64,000 nucleotides of DNA from DAISIK01 sp036822055 (GTDB lineage Bacteria; Verrucomicrobiota; Verrucomicrobiia; Opitutales; Puniceicoccaceae), in assembly GCA_036822055.1 (NCBI GenBank), contig DAISIK010000001.1, forward strand, positions 72,371 to 136,370, given 5' to 3'. A program made the position numbers and the translations under genes. The notes below the pieces were generated by a model that saw only the letters and a program-made list of their open reading frames with translations, ran no database searches and was not told the DNA's origin. Positions 26,797-35,441 of the stretch are shown here, one piece after another. Position 1 is the first letter of the stretch; every line of letters starts with the position of its first letter.

Positions 26797-28353
26797 CTAT
26801 CTCGCCTCGCGGAGTGGCTCACAGAAGGGCTCCAGATGCCATTCCAGCAAGGCTACCCCCCTGCCCTCAAGGTCGAAGGAAATCTCTCGCACGCCATCTC
26901 GCTCCTCTACCATTAGGGCGCGCAATGGAGCTTCCCGCAGCGCACTGCTATCCTTCCACCGACGGGCATCCTCGGGGCTCAAATAGGGCTCCGCCCCCGC
27001 CTCCCGCCAACGGACCGGCGTATTGTTTTCAGTCTCGGTCACTCGGAAGAGCTTCGGACGGTAAAACCCCTCCCCTGCTCCACACTTTACTCTCACTCGG
27101 CGCGCTGAATGCCGTTCTCCTTCTGCCGCCTCAAAAGCATAGACCATCACTTGGCGGGTTTCCTCGTTTCCAGCTACCAAGGCGTTGATCAATTCACTGC
27201 CTCCCTCGACCGAGGCGGAAAAACGGTTTTCTTTCAGACGACAGAGTAATTGGTGGGCGAGGTAGTTGGGCTTCCGAATGTTTTGCTGGTTTAGCATGCC
27301 GTAGTTTCCGTGGAAGGTCTCCCTTCCGTAGCCGACCTGGTTGTAAATGTCGGACAAATTCCAATACGCAAAAGAATCTGCCATCGCATGGCACTCACTC
27401 ATCGTCTTGACGATAAATGCTGCCTCGTTCTCAGACTCTCGCTCTGGATCGCAGGGAAACCACGAGCGGCCCCATTCATTCCAGTGAATCTCACCCTTAA
27501 AGCCCCGCTCATCACAAATTTTGCGAACCCCTCGGATGACTCCCGCCGCAAAATTGGGGGATTTGCTGATCTTATCGGTCTGTGGACCATCAAAAGGAGA
27601 GAGGGCCTGGTCCGAGTCCGAATCGTTGTTGTAACAGTGGGTGATTATGTAATCCGGCACGCAATCGTTCCCCGCTCCGAACTCGAGTAAATCGCCAACC
27701 CACTCCCCGCGAGCCGTCGAGGGACCTCCCACCCGGAAGTTTGCATCAACTCTCTTAATGGCGCGGAAAGTCCGCTTCCAAACTTCCATCCATAATTCCT
27801 GTCCTCCCACCCAAAATCCTCCTTCGAGATTTGCCTCATTCCAAACCTCAAAGAGCCAGTCGCGCATCCGCCGCCTTCCATAGCGTTGCGCCATTTCGCG
27901 AACCGACTGCTCCACAAACGCCTCCCACCATCCCAGGTCGCTAGGCACATGAGCCGAGCCCGCCGTCCCGTCGAAAGGTCGCTTTTCCAGGCTCTCTGCC
28001 TTCAACTCCGGGGTGAAGCAGGTCGTAAACATCGGAGTCACCCCCCGTTCAATGCATCCATCAAAATAGGTGTTGAGCATCGAAAAATTGCTCCTCGCCC
28101 CACGCTTGCTCTCATCCATGAAACCCTGGGGATCCCGATCATACGAACGGTTCGAGGCTCCGTACATTCCAACCGCCCGCACCGTGTGGGCGCCAATCTC
28201 ATCTCGGGCCATTTCCAGCGCTTCATGCACCTTCGACCAACTCAACCATTTGAACTGGTCGATATTTACAATGCCTGCCCAAGTCGGTTTCAAAGGAGCC
28301 GGGCGACCCGCAAAATCTGGAGCGATGGTGAGTACAGGGTGTTCAAAAGACAT
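26797..28353 (-). CDS. GH39-type glycoside hydrolase (beta-xylosidase-like)
   Basis: 518 residues from ATG 28353. An in-frame start at 28461 adds 36 residues with a short hydrophobic patch, so an exported form cannot be ruled out. A TIM-barrel glycosidase of clan GH-A: acid/base Glu173 in FEVWNEAN and nucleophile Glu293 in HWNEWG, the spacing and context of GH39. C-terminal residues (about 410-518) form a beta domain. Likely a xylosidase-type or other retaining exo-glycosidase; exact sugar unknown. It is alone, divergent from a VanZ-like gene 120 bases away. Confidence 0.82.
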   Translation of the reverse strand: MSFEHPVLTIAPDFAGRPAPLKPTWAGIVNIDQFKWLSWSKVHEALEMARDEIGAHTVRAVGMYGASNRSYDRDPQGFMDESKRGARSNFSMLNTYFDGCIERGVTPMFTTCFTPELKAESLEKRPFDGTAGSAHVPSDLGWWEAFVEQSVREMAQRYGRRRMRDWLFEVWNEANLEGGFWVGGQELWMEVWKRTFRAIKRVDANFRVGGPSTARGEWVGDLLEFGAGNDCVPDYIITHCYNNDSDSDQALSPFDGPQTDKISKSPNFAAGVIRGVRKICDERGFKGEIHWNEWGRSWFPCDPERESENEAAFIVKTMSECHAMADSFAYWNLSDIYNQVGYGRETFHGNYGMLNQQNIRKPNYLAHQLLCRLKENRFSASVEGGSELINALVAGNEETRQVMVYAFEAAEGERHSARRVRVKCGAGEGFYRPKLFRVTETENNTPVRWREAGAEPYLSPEDARRWKDSSALREAPLRALMVEERDGVREISFDLEGRGVALLEWHLEPFCEPLREAR

Positions 28354-28473
28354 TGCTCCAAAATGGATCTGGCACCAAATCAAGCAAAGGAAAAAACAGT
28401 TTCCCGCTCGACCTTTCACCACCTCCACGCCCCACTCTTGCCAGACCGACTCATTCCGCACTTTTCATTTTCC

Positions 28474-28911
28474 ATGCTTCGATTCCGTTTTGTGAGGTAT
28501 TGTTCCTTTGCCATCCTGGCGACCCTCGGTGCCGTCATCGTCTACCTCTCGGCGACCAGCTCGCCCAACCTCGCCGAACAACCGTGGATCCCCGGTTTTG
28601 TCACCTATTGGGCCGACCGCAACCCCAACCTCCGCACCGCCGTACCCTTTTTTCTCATTTCCATTCCCCTACCCTTCACCTGCAGATCCTGGCCTACCGC
28701 CGTCCGCTTCGATCTGCTCTTCAATCGTGCCGTCACTGTTTTTTTCCTGCTTCTTGGCGTCGAGATTATGCAGCTCGGTATTGAAACCAGAACCTTCGAT
28801 TTCGCGGACATCTTCTTCGGATCTATCGGCAGCCTGCTTGGCTTGCTCTGCGGACTAGCAATTTGGGTCTTCGTCACCGGTCGTCTTGATGTCGATGGAG
28901 AAAGACGCTAG
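28474..28911 (+). CDS. VanZ-like membrane protein
   Basis: 145 residues, ATG at 28474. Four hydrophobic helices (about 8-28, 46-63, 78-100, 108-130) and the VanZ-like pattern EIMQLGIETRTFDFADI near residue 92 (compare 'ExxQxxxPxRxxDxxD'). VanZ-like proteins occur in exopolysaccharide and exosortase settings, and in glycopeptide-resistance settings. Here the neighbours are PEP-CTERM-like proteins and glycosyltransferases, so the first fits. A much longer frame beginning at 27886 overlaps GH39 and was rejected. Confidence 0.75.
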   Translation: MLRFRFVRYCSFAILATLGAVIVYLSATSSPNLAEQPWIPGFVTYWADRNPNLRTAVPFFLISIPLPFTCRSWPTAVRFDLLFNRAVTVFFLLLGVEIMQLGIETRTFDFADIFFGSIGSLLGLLCGLAIWVFVTGRLDVDGERR

Positions 28912-29064
28912 CCCTCGAATTTTCGATCCTCTCCCTCCCTCCGAACCCCAGCCATACGTCAATTCTGACCTCATGCAGTCGAGCCTTTGCACCCTCAACT
29001 TTGTATTGCGTGAGTGAAAATGTTTCTGAAAATCAAAACCAATCTAATTCCTTCCCTCCATTCC

Positions 29065-29955
29065 ATGAAATCATCCCTCCTCATCCTACCCCTCTTCGCT
29101 GCCTCAACCGCATCGGCCATCCTTAGTTACTCCACTGACTTTGAGAACTTCTCCCTCGGCAGCGATACCAACCCAGCCAACCCCCTTTTTGTAGACCCAC
29201 TCATGGGTGCCAATAACTGGAAGGGGAACGGTCTCTCCGGCTACGATGCTGAAATCGTCGACGTCGGGGGCTCGAATGGCCAAGTCCTCCGCCTTTCCAA
29301 TGCTCTCCCGAGTGGAAATTTCGATTCCACCCACCCCACTACCCCTTTCCTGGATCCAGCAATCGGGCAAACTGGCTCCGGTGGCACGCCCGGCATCTTC
29401 CGATTCTCCTTCGATTTCTCATCCGTTCTCAGTACCGAGCAGGTTGGTCTGGAAGTCGATGTCTCACCCTTCGCTTCCGGGACCACCTTCCGGCAAGGGA
29501 TCCTTCGAATTCAGGATTTCGGGGATAGCAATGGCGGCCTTACCCTCAGCTGGATCGATTACTTCGACAGTGCTTTTGAGCAGACCTTCATCGCTACCGG
29601 TCTGAGCCGGACGGCCTGGCACAACGTCGAAGCCGAACTCTCGATCCTCAACGGTAGTGACAACGACATTTTCAACATTACCGTCAATTCAGCCCCTTTC
29701 GCCTTCACCCTCGGAAGCTGGGAAGGCTTCTACGAAGACACCCTTGCTGGCCCCAAGGCGGCTGACAGTTTGATTTTCCGGGTTCCGAACCCAACTTCCG
29801 GCCTACCTGCCGTCGATGGCAACGGTCTCTACTTTGACAATGTTGCCATTTCCGCCGAGGTCATCCCGGAAGTTTCAGCCGTGTTCATTCTCGCCTTCTC
29901 TGGCCTCCTCGGTGCCCTCCGTCGCCCCCGGCGTAGCGTCGTCTCAACCCGCTAG
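29065..29955 (+). CDS. Exported protein with PEP-CTERM-like sorting end
   Basis: 296 residues from ATG 29065, which gives an ideal signal peptide (KSSLLILPLFAASTASA); starts at 29014 and 29020 add an unneeded leader. The mature part is beta-rich, in the style of concanavalin-like or carbohydrate-binding modules, with Gly/Asn/Asp-rich loops. The end IPEVSAVFILAFSGLLGALRR plus basic tail is a PEP-CTERM-like signal (motif, helix, arginines), but with PEV in place of PEP. In the family the signal is cut by exosortase and the protein is anchored or released. No exosortase gene is in the window. It lies 32 bases upstream of a glycosyltransferase. Confidence 0.78.
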   Translation: MKSSLLILPLFAASTASAILSYSTDFENFSLGSDTNPANPLFVDPLMGANNWKGNGLSGYDAEIVDVGGSNGQVLRLSNALPSGNFDSTHPTTPFLDPAIGQTGSGGTPGIFRFSFDFSSVLSTEQVGLEVDVSPFASGTTFRQGILRIQDFGDSNGGLTLSWIDYFDSAFEQTFIATGLSRTAWHNVEAELSILNGSDNDIFNITVNSAPFAFTLGSWEGFYEDTLAGPKAADSLIFRVPNPTSGLPAVDGNGLYFDNVAISAEVIPEVSAVFILAFSGLLGALRRPRRSVVSTR

Positions 29956-29987
29956 TTTTCAGGATTCCTCCCGTCCGGTTATTCCCG

Positions 29988-31277
29988 GTGTCGGAATCAA
30001 CGCCCAAGGATTCTCCCGAGAGATTTCACCTCGCCATCTGGGGGATCAATTACTCCCCCGAGGTAACCGGGATAGGTCCCTACAATACCCTGCTCGCTGA
30101 GTTCGCTCGCCGCCGCGGACATCCGGTCACCGTGGTCACCAGCTTCCCCTACTACCCGGCGTGGCAAAAAGATCCTGTTGATCGCCGGTTCCTCTTTCGC
30201 AAGGACTTGATCAACGGCGTCTCCGTTCACCGCACCTGGCATTACGTGCCGCGCAAGGTCTCTGCTCTCAGGAGGATTCTTCACGAGGCAACCTTCGTAG
30301 CCACCAGTTTCATCCGCATCCTCACGCTTAAGAGGCCCGATTTCCTCTTCGTTGTCTCGCCCCCTCTGGCCCTTGGATTTGCCGCCTGGGTTTACCGGCT
30401 CCTTCGCCGGGTTCCCTACGCTTTTCACGTTCAGGATCTCCAGCCCGACGCCGCTGCCAGTCTTGGGATGATCAAGCCGGGTAGATTCGTCCGAGCCCTC
30501 TACTGGCTCGAATCTTTTTCCTACCGCAAGGCCAATCTCGTCTCCGGCATCAGCCCCGGAATGCTCGAGGCTTTCCGTTCCAAAGGCGTCGCCGAATCGA
30601 AACTCGTCTACTTCCCCAATCCGGTTGTCCTTCCCGAGACAGTCGGCGGCTCACCGGTCCGGAAGGGTGCCTTCCGAGAAACCCATCAGGTGCCCGAAAA
30701 TACATTCCTGGTGGTTTATTCAGGGAACGTCGGTGTCAAACAGGGGCTCGATACAGTGGTCCGCGCCATTCGCCTGCTCGACCACACGGTAGACCTCCTG
30801 CTCCTGATCTGCGGAGAGGGAGCCGCCAAAACAGCACTCCAGGAACTTGTCGGAGATTGTCCGAAAATTCGTTTTCTCCCTCTCCTTTCGAGCGATCTCT
30901 ACCAACAAATGCTCACCGATGCGGATCTGAGCCTCGTCTCCCAACAGGCCAACTCTGGCGCTGCCTTTTTCCCCTCGAAGCTTTTGAGTCTTTTTGCATC
31001 ACAAACCCCTGTTCTGGCCATCGCAGATACCGAAAGCGTGGTTAGCGAGGTCATTCTCACCCACGACGCGGGCTTTCTCTGTCAGCCTTCCGATCCAGCT
31101 CTCCTCGCCGAGAAACTCTTCGATCTAAAGGATCAAACCGCAGAACTCAAAAAGCGGGCCGCCAATGGTTATCATTTCATTCAACAGTTTGAGGTTAGTA
31201 AAGTCCTACCAAACTTTCTCGATCGCCTTGCTCTCAGTGCCCGACGCAGGAATCGAACCCCTGACGATAAGGGATGA
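29988..31277 (+). CDS. GT4-family glycosyltransferase (WcaI/WbuB-like)
   Basis: 429 residues from GTG 29988. GT-B fold: N-terminal LAIWGINYSPEVTGIGPYN, the family donor site PFYLVVYSGNVG-like segment (YSGNVGVKQG, about 245), and a C-terminal region with SKLLSLFASQTPVLAI. Resembles colanic-acid/exopolysaccharide GT4 enzymes. Donor sugar unknown. It follows a PEP-CTERM-like gene by 32 bases, so may be in the same unit. The last 15 residues (rich in Arg, ARRRNRTP) arise from antisense reading through a tRNA-like fragment; the real end may have been altered by whatever placed that fragment. Confidence 0.88.
   Translation: MSESTPKDSPERFHLAIWGINYSPEVTGIGPYNTLLAEFARRRGHPVTVVTSFPYYPAWQKDPVDRRFLFRKDLINGVSVHRTWHYVPRKVSALRRILHEATFVATSFIRILTLKRPDFLFVVSPPLALGFAAWVYRLLRRVPYAFHVQDLQPDAAASLGMIKPGRFVRALYWLESFSYRKANLVSGISPGMLEAFRSKGVAESKLVYFPNPVVLPETVGGSPVRKGAFRETHQVPENTFLVVYSGNVGVKQGLDTVVRAIRLLDHTVDLLLLICGEGAAKTALQELVGDCPKIRFLPLLSSDLYQQMLTDADLSLVSQQANSGAAFFPSKLLSLFASQTPVLAIADTESVVSEVILTHDAGFLCQPSDPALLAEKLFDLKDQTAELKKRAANGYHFIQQFEVSKVLPNFLDRLALSARRRNRTPDDKG
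31238..31264 (-). other. tRNA 3'-end-like fragment
   Basis: Read on the minus strand the bases contain GGTTCGATTCCTG, the usual T-loop context, followed by CGTCGGGCA that could be a tRNA acceptor strand. No matching 5' acceptor (a GCCCGAC-like stretch) or D-arm follows upstream on that strand, and the T-stem carries two extra G, so this is not an intact tRNA. It overlaps the end of the glycosyltransferase gene. It could be a decayed tRNA remnant or an old integration boundary, or chance similarity. Confidence 0.3.
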
Positions 31278-31293
31278 ATCCGGCATGATTCAT
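31274..31293. repeat. Short inverted repeat after glycosyltransferase stop
   Basis: Seven-base arms (ATGAATC and GATTCAT) around a six-base loop, beginning at the stop of the glycosyltransferase. An overlapping palindrome GCATGATTCATGC lies at 31283-31295. There is no T-run, so it does not look like an intrinsic terminator; it might be an operator or a remnant of a tRNA arm. Confidence 0.35.
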
Positions 31294-31380
31294 GCAAACG
31301 ACTGGTTAGCATCAATTTTACCGGTTGACATCCAATTCATGCCTCAATTTCGTCCTTAGTCATTGGGTCCCACCAGCGTC

Positions 31381-32304
31381 ATGAAAAATCTTCTCGTTCT
31401 ACCACTCCTCGCCTCCGCCCTGTGCGCGTCTCCTTTTGTCGTCATTAACGATTTTGAGACCGATATAAGCGGCATTCTGCCTGTCTATGCTCCCGGCGAG
31501 GATACGAGTAACACGGTCATCTTCCGCGTCGAAAATGGCGGTCCCACCTTCGACGATGGCTTCATTCCCGGCAACATCCCCGGAGCCGGCGGTAGTGCCT
31601 CGTATCTGGAACTCGATATGCTCGCCTTCGACTCCTCGGATAATTTCGTCGGCGTCATTCAGGGTCCCCGCGTCCAGTGGAATGTTCCCACCGGGGTGCT
31701 TCCATTCATCAGCGGCCAAGGTCACCGTGTTTCAATCTATCTCGACGATGCCAATAATGGCGACTCCGAGGGAAGTTACTACCCCGCCGGTTCCGCTATC
31801 TTTTGGCAGCCTGGAATGATGGGCGCCTCCACCACTGCGCGAGTAGCAGCAGGCGGCTTCGGCATCCGCACTATCGACGTCGATCCGACTGCCAATGTCG
31901 ATCTCCGCTGGTTCGCCACCGCCGATGGCGACGCTATCGGCTACAACGATGCCTCTGCTGCCATTCAATCGACCGAACTCTCAAAGGGCTGGTATACCTT
32001 CGAAACGCGTTGGGTCGACGATCTCAACGGGATGGTTGATGAAATTAATCGAATCTTTGATGACTCTGGCAATCTAGTCGCCACCTACATTCGGAGCAGT
32101 ATCATCCCAGTCAGCTTCGTGGGTGGTCTCGGCAATGTTTCTGTCGGAGGCGGCACCGACGAAATTGGCGGTCCCGTCAGCCTTCTCACCCTCATTGGGA
32201 TTGATCGACCAACCCTCATCGTCCCTGAGGCCAGCACCACTATTCTCGTCCTTCTTGGAGCAATTCCACTCTTGACTCGGAGGCGTCAGTCACTTCACCT
32301 TTGA
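31381..32304 (+). CDS. Exported PEP-CTERM-like protein
   Basis: 307 residues from ATG 31381, giving a clear signal peptide (KNLLVLPLLASALCAS). The body is a beta-rich, Asp/Gly-rich domain resembling other surface proteins of the group. The C-terminus VPEASTTILVLLGAIPLLTRRR is a PEP-CTERM-like signal, with PEA in place of PEP. It follows the tRNA-like fragment by about 115 bases and precedes a 45-residue exported peptide and a terminator. Likely a cell-surface or matrix protein processed by an exosortase elsewhere in the genome. Confidence 0.8.
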   Translation: MKNLLVLPLLASALCASPFVVINDFETDISGILPVYAPGEDTSNTVIFRVENGGPTFDDGFIPGNIPGAGGSASYLELDMLAFDSSDNFVGVIQGPRVQWNVPTGVLPFISGQGHRVSIYLDDANNGDSEGSYYPAGSAIFWQPGMMGASTTARVAAGGFGIRTIDVDPTANVDLRWFATADGDAIGYNDASAAIQSTELSKGWYTFETRWVDDLNGMVDEINRIFDDSGNLVATYIRSSIIPVSFVGGLGNVSVGGGTDEIGGPVSLLTLIGIDRPTLIVPEASTTILVLLGAIPLLTRRRQSLHL

Positions 32305-32335
32305 TCAGGCACCAAATCTCGAACTACCAGAAATC

Positions 32336-32473
32336 ATGGCAAAAAAATTCATCACTCTTAGCGCTATCGGCCTCTTCGTCGTAGCGACCGCCCTCTCTGC
32401 TCGCAGTCTCCGTCCTCCAAGCGGAGGCGGCCCAGTCGTCACCGATCCGGTTGTGGTCATCTCACCGAACTGA
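32336..32473 (+). CDS. Small exported peptide, 45 residues
   Basis: Short reading frame with a good signal-like segment (KKFITLSAIGLFVVATALSA) and a Pro/Gly/Val-rich tail (RPPSGGGPVVTDPVVV, then ISPN). It begins 31 bases after the PEP-CTERM-like gene and ends 56 bases before a strong terminator, so it would be cotranscribed with it. No homologue known to me. Codon use looks like its neighbours. It could be a secreted peptide or a non-coding stretch; conservation in related genomes would settle it. Confidence 0.5.
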   Translation: MAKKFITLSAIGLFVVATALSARSLRPPSGGGPVVTDPVVVISPN

Positions 32474-32529
32474 CCAGTCCAATCGTCGCAGTCTCTGCAA
32501 CCATCCCGGTACTCAAATCTTTACCTCGA

Positions 32530-32558
32530 GGCGCAAACCTATCTGGTTTGCGCCTTTT
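32530..32558 (+). terminator. Intrinsic terminator
   Basis: Perfect ten-base stem GGCGCAAACC/GGTTTGCGCC (arms 32530-32539 and 32545-32554) with a TATCT loop and four T following. It closes the PEP-CTERM-like gene and small-peptide unit and separates it from the ligase-like gene. Confidence 0.88.
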
Positions 32559-32641
32559 CTGTTTGGTCACTCGGGGGACGCGCTGAGGGTGCTATTTTTG
32601 GCATCACCATCCTTTCCCTTCTCTCCCTTCCTGCCCTACTC

Positions 32642-33943
32642 TTGGATTTCAAGGGCACCCTTCGCGCCGCCTCCGGTCCGCACGGCAAGATTCCTCTCCT
32701 CTTCTCCTGGCTCCTCGTCGCCTTCATCCTCGTTGTTGGACCACTCAACCCCAACATGAGTTTGGAGTTCGACCCCCACATCGGTGCCCCCGTCCTTCTT
32801 CCGGTCGACTACGAACCGACCCTTCCCTCCGCCATCATTGCAGAGCGATCTCTCCTTTACGGAGGACTCCTCATTGGTGCCATGGTGCAATCGCTCGCCC
32901 TCTTCAAAATCCTCGACTCCCGCACCCGGATCCGGCGAATCATTGGCGTTCTCGCCATCAATGCCCTCCTCGCTTCCATCATTGGTGCCAGCTTAAAACT
33001 CGGCGGCTCAGAGAAAATTCTCGGTTTTGCCCAACCGGTTCATCCTGAATTTTTCGGCCCCTTCAGATATCATAATCATTGGACTGCCTTCGCCATTCTT
33101 GGCTTTTTTCAGGCTTTTTCCCTCGCCCTCTATTACTTCCGCCAAGACAAACGTACTTCACCGGAAAAATTCCATGGCTACCACTTCGCCTTTCTCGGCT
33201 TTGCCGTCACCATCGGAATGACGCTGCCGCTTTCCGGCGCCCGCGCCGGCATTCTTTTCGCCCTGCTCACTGGATTCACTGCCTGGTTTCTTTGCCTTCG
33301 CTTCGGCCTTGGAGAGCCGAAATCCAGCAGACACCGCTCTCAAAGCCCTCTCCGCTCCTTCCTTCTCCCGGGTCTGATCGCCCTCATCTCAGTGGGCTGC
33401 ATCCTTCTCCTTGCCAATAAAGAGCTTTCCAGCGCTGTCCGGGAAACCCGTCAAAGCCTGGAAGTCGCTCGAGACAAAGGATTCGAAAGCCTCGAAACTC
33501 CCCGACTTTCCGGAGCATGGAAGGAAATGGGAGAGTTAATTTCACAGCGACCCGTCTTCGGTTGGGGCTTTGGGGGCCACCTCTATGCTTTTTATCTGGT
33601 TGCTAGCCCAGAGTACCGAAATCCGGATGGAAGCGTCTTTGCCAGAAAAGAATTTGCCCACAATGATTGGCTCCAATTCATCGCTGAAATCGGCTTGGTC
33701 GGCTTCCTTGCCCTGATTGTTCCACCCCTCATCCTGTGGTGGCGGAATCGTCAGACCAAAATCACCTCTCCCTTCGCTGCCACCCTCGGCTCCGGGTGCC
33801 TCCTCGTCCTTCTCCTCGCTACCTTCGAATTTCCCTTGAGCAACCCAGCCATCCTCCTTCTCTTTTTTGTCCAGGCAACGCTCTCCCTCCGGTATCACCA
33901 CCTCGAAGCTTCCGCACAGGGCAAAGTGAACCGGCTGGACTGA
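32642..33943 (+). CDS. O-antigen ligase/polymerase-like membrane protein
   Basis: 433 residues from TTG 32642. About ten transmembrane helices, with a large loop (about 270-345) containing GWGFGGH and AHNDWLQ, the Wzy/WaaL-type 'HND/N-x-x-L' pattern. Such proteins join or polymerise lipid-linked glycans. The frame stays open upstream: codons for a hydrophobic run (IFGITILSLLSLPALLLDFKG) precede the TTG, so the true N-terminus may begin at a rare start such as ATT 32594. No ATG or GTG in frame. It is downstream of a terminator and upstream of msrA on the other strand. Confidence 0.7.
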   Translation: MDFKGTLRAASGPHGKIPLLFSWLLVAFILVVGPLNPNMSLEFDPHIGAPVLLPVDYEPTLPSAIIAERSLLYGGLLIGAMVQSLALFKILDSRTRIRRIIGVLAINALLASIIGASLKLGGSEKILGFAQPVHPEFFGPFRYHNHWTAFAILGFFQAFSLALYYFRQDKRTSPEKFHGYHFAFLGFAVTIGMTLPLSGARAGILFALLTGFTAWFLCLRFGLGEPKSSRHRSQSPLRSFLLPGLIALISVGCILLLANKELSSAVRETRQSLEVARDKGFESLETPRLSGAWKEMGELISQRPVFGWGFGGHLYAFYLVASPEYRNPDGSVFARKEFAHNDWLQFIAEIGLVGFLALIVPPLILWWRNRQTKITSPFAATLGSGCLLVLLLATFEFPLSNPAILLLFFVQATLSLRYHHLEASAQGKVNRLD

Positions 33944-33967
33944 GAACCCGTCCGCTCCAGTGGATCT

Positions 33968-34498
33968 CTACCTTTCTGGGATTAAGCCCGCGCTCCGCAG
34001 TTTTTTCATTTTCGGCGCGATCACATAAGCACAATAACCACCGTAGGGATTCCGCTCAAAGTAACCTTGGTGGTAGGATTCAGCCGGATAAAAGTCCCGC
34101 AACGGCTCAATCTGGGTCACGATGGGCTGCTCAAAAAGCTTCGCCGCCTCAGCCTTCGAACGTTCCGCCATTTCCTTTTGCCCCTCATCCAGGTAAAAAA
34201 TCACCGATCGGTACTGAGTGCCAACATCGGCACCCTGTCGGTTCAAGGTCGTTGGATCATGGGACCTCCAAAAAACCTCCAACAAATCCGCGTAAGTCAC
34301 CCTTGACGGAACGAATCGGATCCGCACCACCTCAGCATGCCCGGTCTTTCCTGTCGTTACCTCCTCGTAGCTCGGATCGGCCACTGTTCCGCCAGCGTAA
34401 CCGCTTTCCGCCTCCAGCACGCCCTCCATCGCCTCAAACACCGCCTCGGTGCACCAAAAGCACCCAGAACCAAAGATTGCGATTTCATGTTCACTCAT
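33968..34498 (-). CDS. msrA: Peptide methionine sulfoxide reductase A
   Basis: 176 residues. The catalytic Cys13 lies in GCFWC (12-16), followed by TGYAGG-like (SGYAGG), WRSHDPTTLNRQGADVGTQYRS and the YHQGYF tail motif. MsrA reduces methionine-S-sulfoxide in protein and free form. No signal peptide, so cytoplasmic. It stands alone, convergent with the ligase-like gene (24 bases apart). Confidence 0.95.
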   Translation of the reverse strand: MSEHEIAIFGSGCFWCTEAVFEAMEGVLEAESGYAGGTVADPSYEEVTTGKTGHAEVVRIRFVPSRVTYADLLEVFWRSHDPTTLNRQGADVGTQYRSVIFYLDEGQKEMAERSKAEAAKLFEQPIVTQIEPLRDFYPAESYHQGYFERNPYGGYCAYVIAPKMKKLRSAGLIPER

Positions 34499-34688
34499 CC
34501 CTCAATAGCTGTCCATAAATTCATTCAAAGCAACCTGGTGCCATCCTTCCGGCGCATTCCGAAAATATGCGTCCTCTGCTTCGCTTTCATATCGGTCCCG
34601 TCGCCGTCAAAAACTTCGAGCGTAAGCAAGTTTCGGGATTGCCCTCGACCCCTGAAGAGAAACCATTCTGGGAATTCCCGAACCGATC

Positions 34689-35441
34689 ATGCACCGCGTT
34701 TCTCACACACACCTCCGCCAGCTTCTCTGGGTGCCGCTGGTCTGTGCTGTCCTCGCCAGCGTCCTCATCAACCTTTCCAACCTCGACCTCAATTTCAGCG
34801 CCCGGGTCTTCGACTTTGAAACCCGATCCTGGTACGGCCAGGATAGCGAAATCTGCAAGTGGGTCTACGCCAACGGACCCAAAGCCGCCCTGCTGCTGGG
34901 AGTCTCCGGTCTCTTCATTTTTATCCTCAGCTGGCGGAATCGTCCCCGCAACGCTACCCCTCGGGCTACCTACCTTGCCCTCTGCGTCATTGTCGGCCCC
35001 GGTCTTCTTGTTAATGCTACTTTTAAAGACAATTTCGGCCGTCCCAGACCCCGAGATACCATCGCTTTTGGGGGTTCCGACCAGTTCCTTCCGGTCGGAG
35101 AGATCGGCCCCTTGGCCCATCGGAAGAGTTTCCCCTCCGGCCACGCTTCCATGGGCTTCGTCCTCGCCGCTCCCGCCCTCTTCTTCGGACCTCGCAGGCG
35201 ACGAATCTTTTACGCCTGGGTCTGCCTCGGGGTCGCTTCCGGTATCGGTATCGGTCTTGTCCGCATCGCTCAAGGTGGCCACTGGTTCAGCGATGTCCTT
35301 TGGTCGGCTGTCTTCGTCTACTACGCAATGCTCGCTGCCGGTTTACTGACCAAGCAAATCCTGCCGATTCCAGATCCCTACCGCCCCTTTTCCTCTCCCA
35401 ATTATTCCCGACTTCCGTCTTCCCCCTCAGCCCTCTCATGA
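34689..35441 (+). CDS. PAP2-superfamily membrane phosphatase
   Basis: 250 residues, ATG 34689. About five transmembrane helices and the three PAP2 motifs: KDNFGRPRPRD, PSGHASMG and RIAQGGHWFSDV. Members remove phosphate from lipid phosphates such as undecaprenyl diphosphate or phosphatidic acid on the outer leaflet. It overlaps the next gene by ATGA, so the two are coupled and may act on the same lipid or glycan. Confidence 0.92.
   Translation: MHRVSHTHLRQLLWVPLVCAVLASVLINLSNLDLNFSARVFDFETRSWYGQDSEICKWVYANGPKAALLLGVSGLFIFILSWRNRPRNATPRATYLALCVIVGPGLLVNATFKDNFGRPRPRDTIAFGGSDQFLPVGEIGPLAHRKSFPSGHASMGFVLAAPALFFGPRRRRIFYAWVCLGVASGIGIGLVRIAQGGHWFSDVLWSAVFVYYAMLAAGLLTKQILPIPDPYRPFSSPNYSRLPSSPSALS

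Noticed and set aside
27886..28911. Long + strand frame covering the VanZ-like gene and part of the GH39 gene
   Set aside because: The first half is antisense to the glycosidase; only the part from 28474 has membrane-protein character.
31230..31340. Complete tRNA on the minus strand
   Set aside because: No D-arm or matching 5' acceptor is found, and the T-stem carries extra G, so only a fragment was listed.
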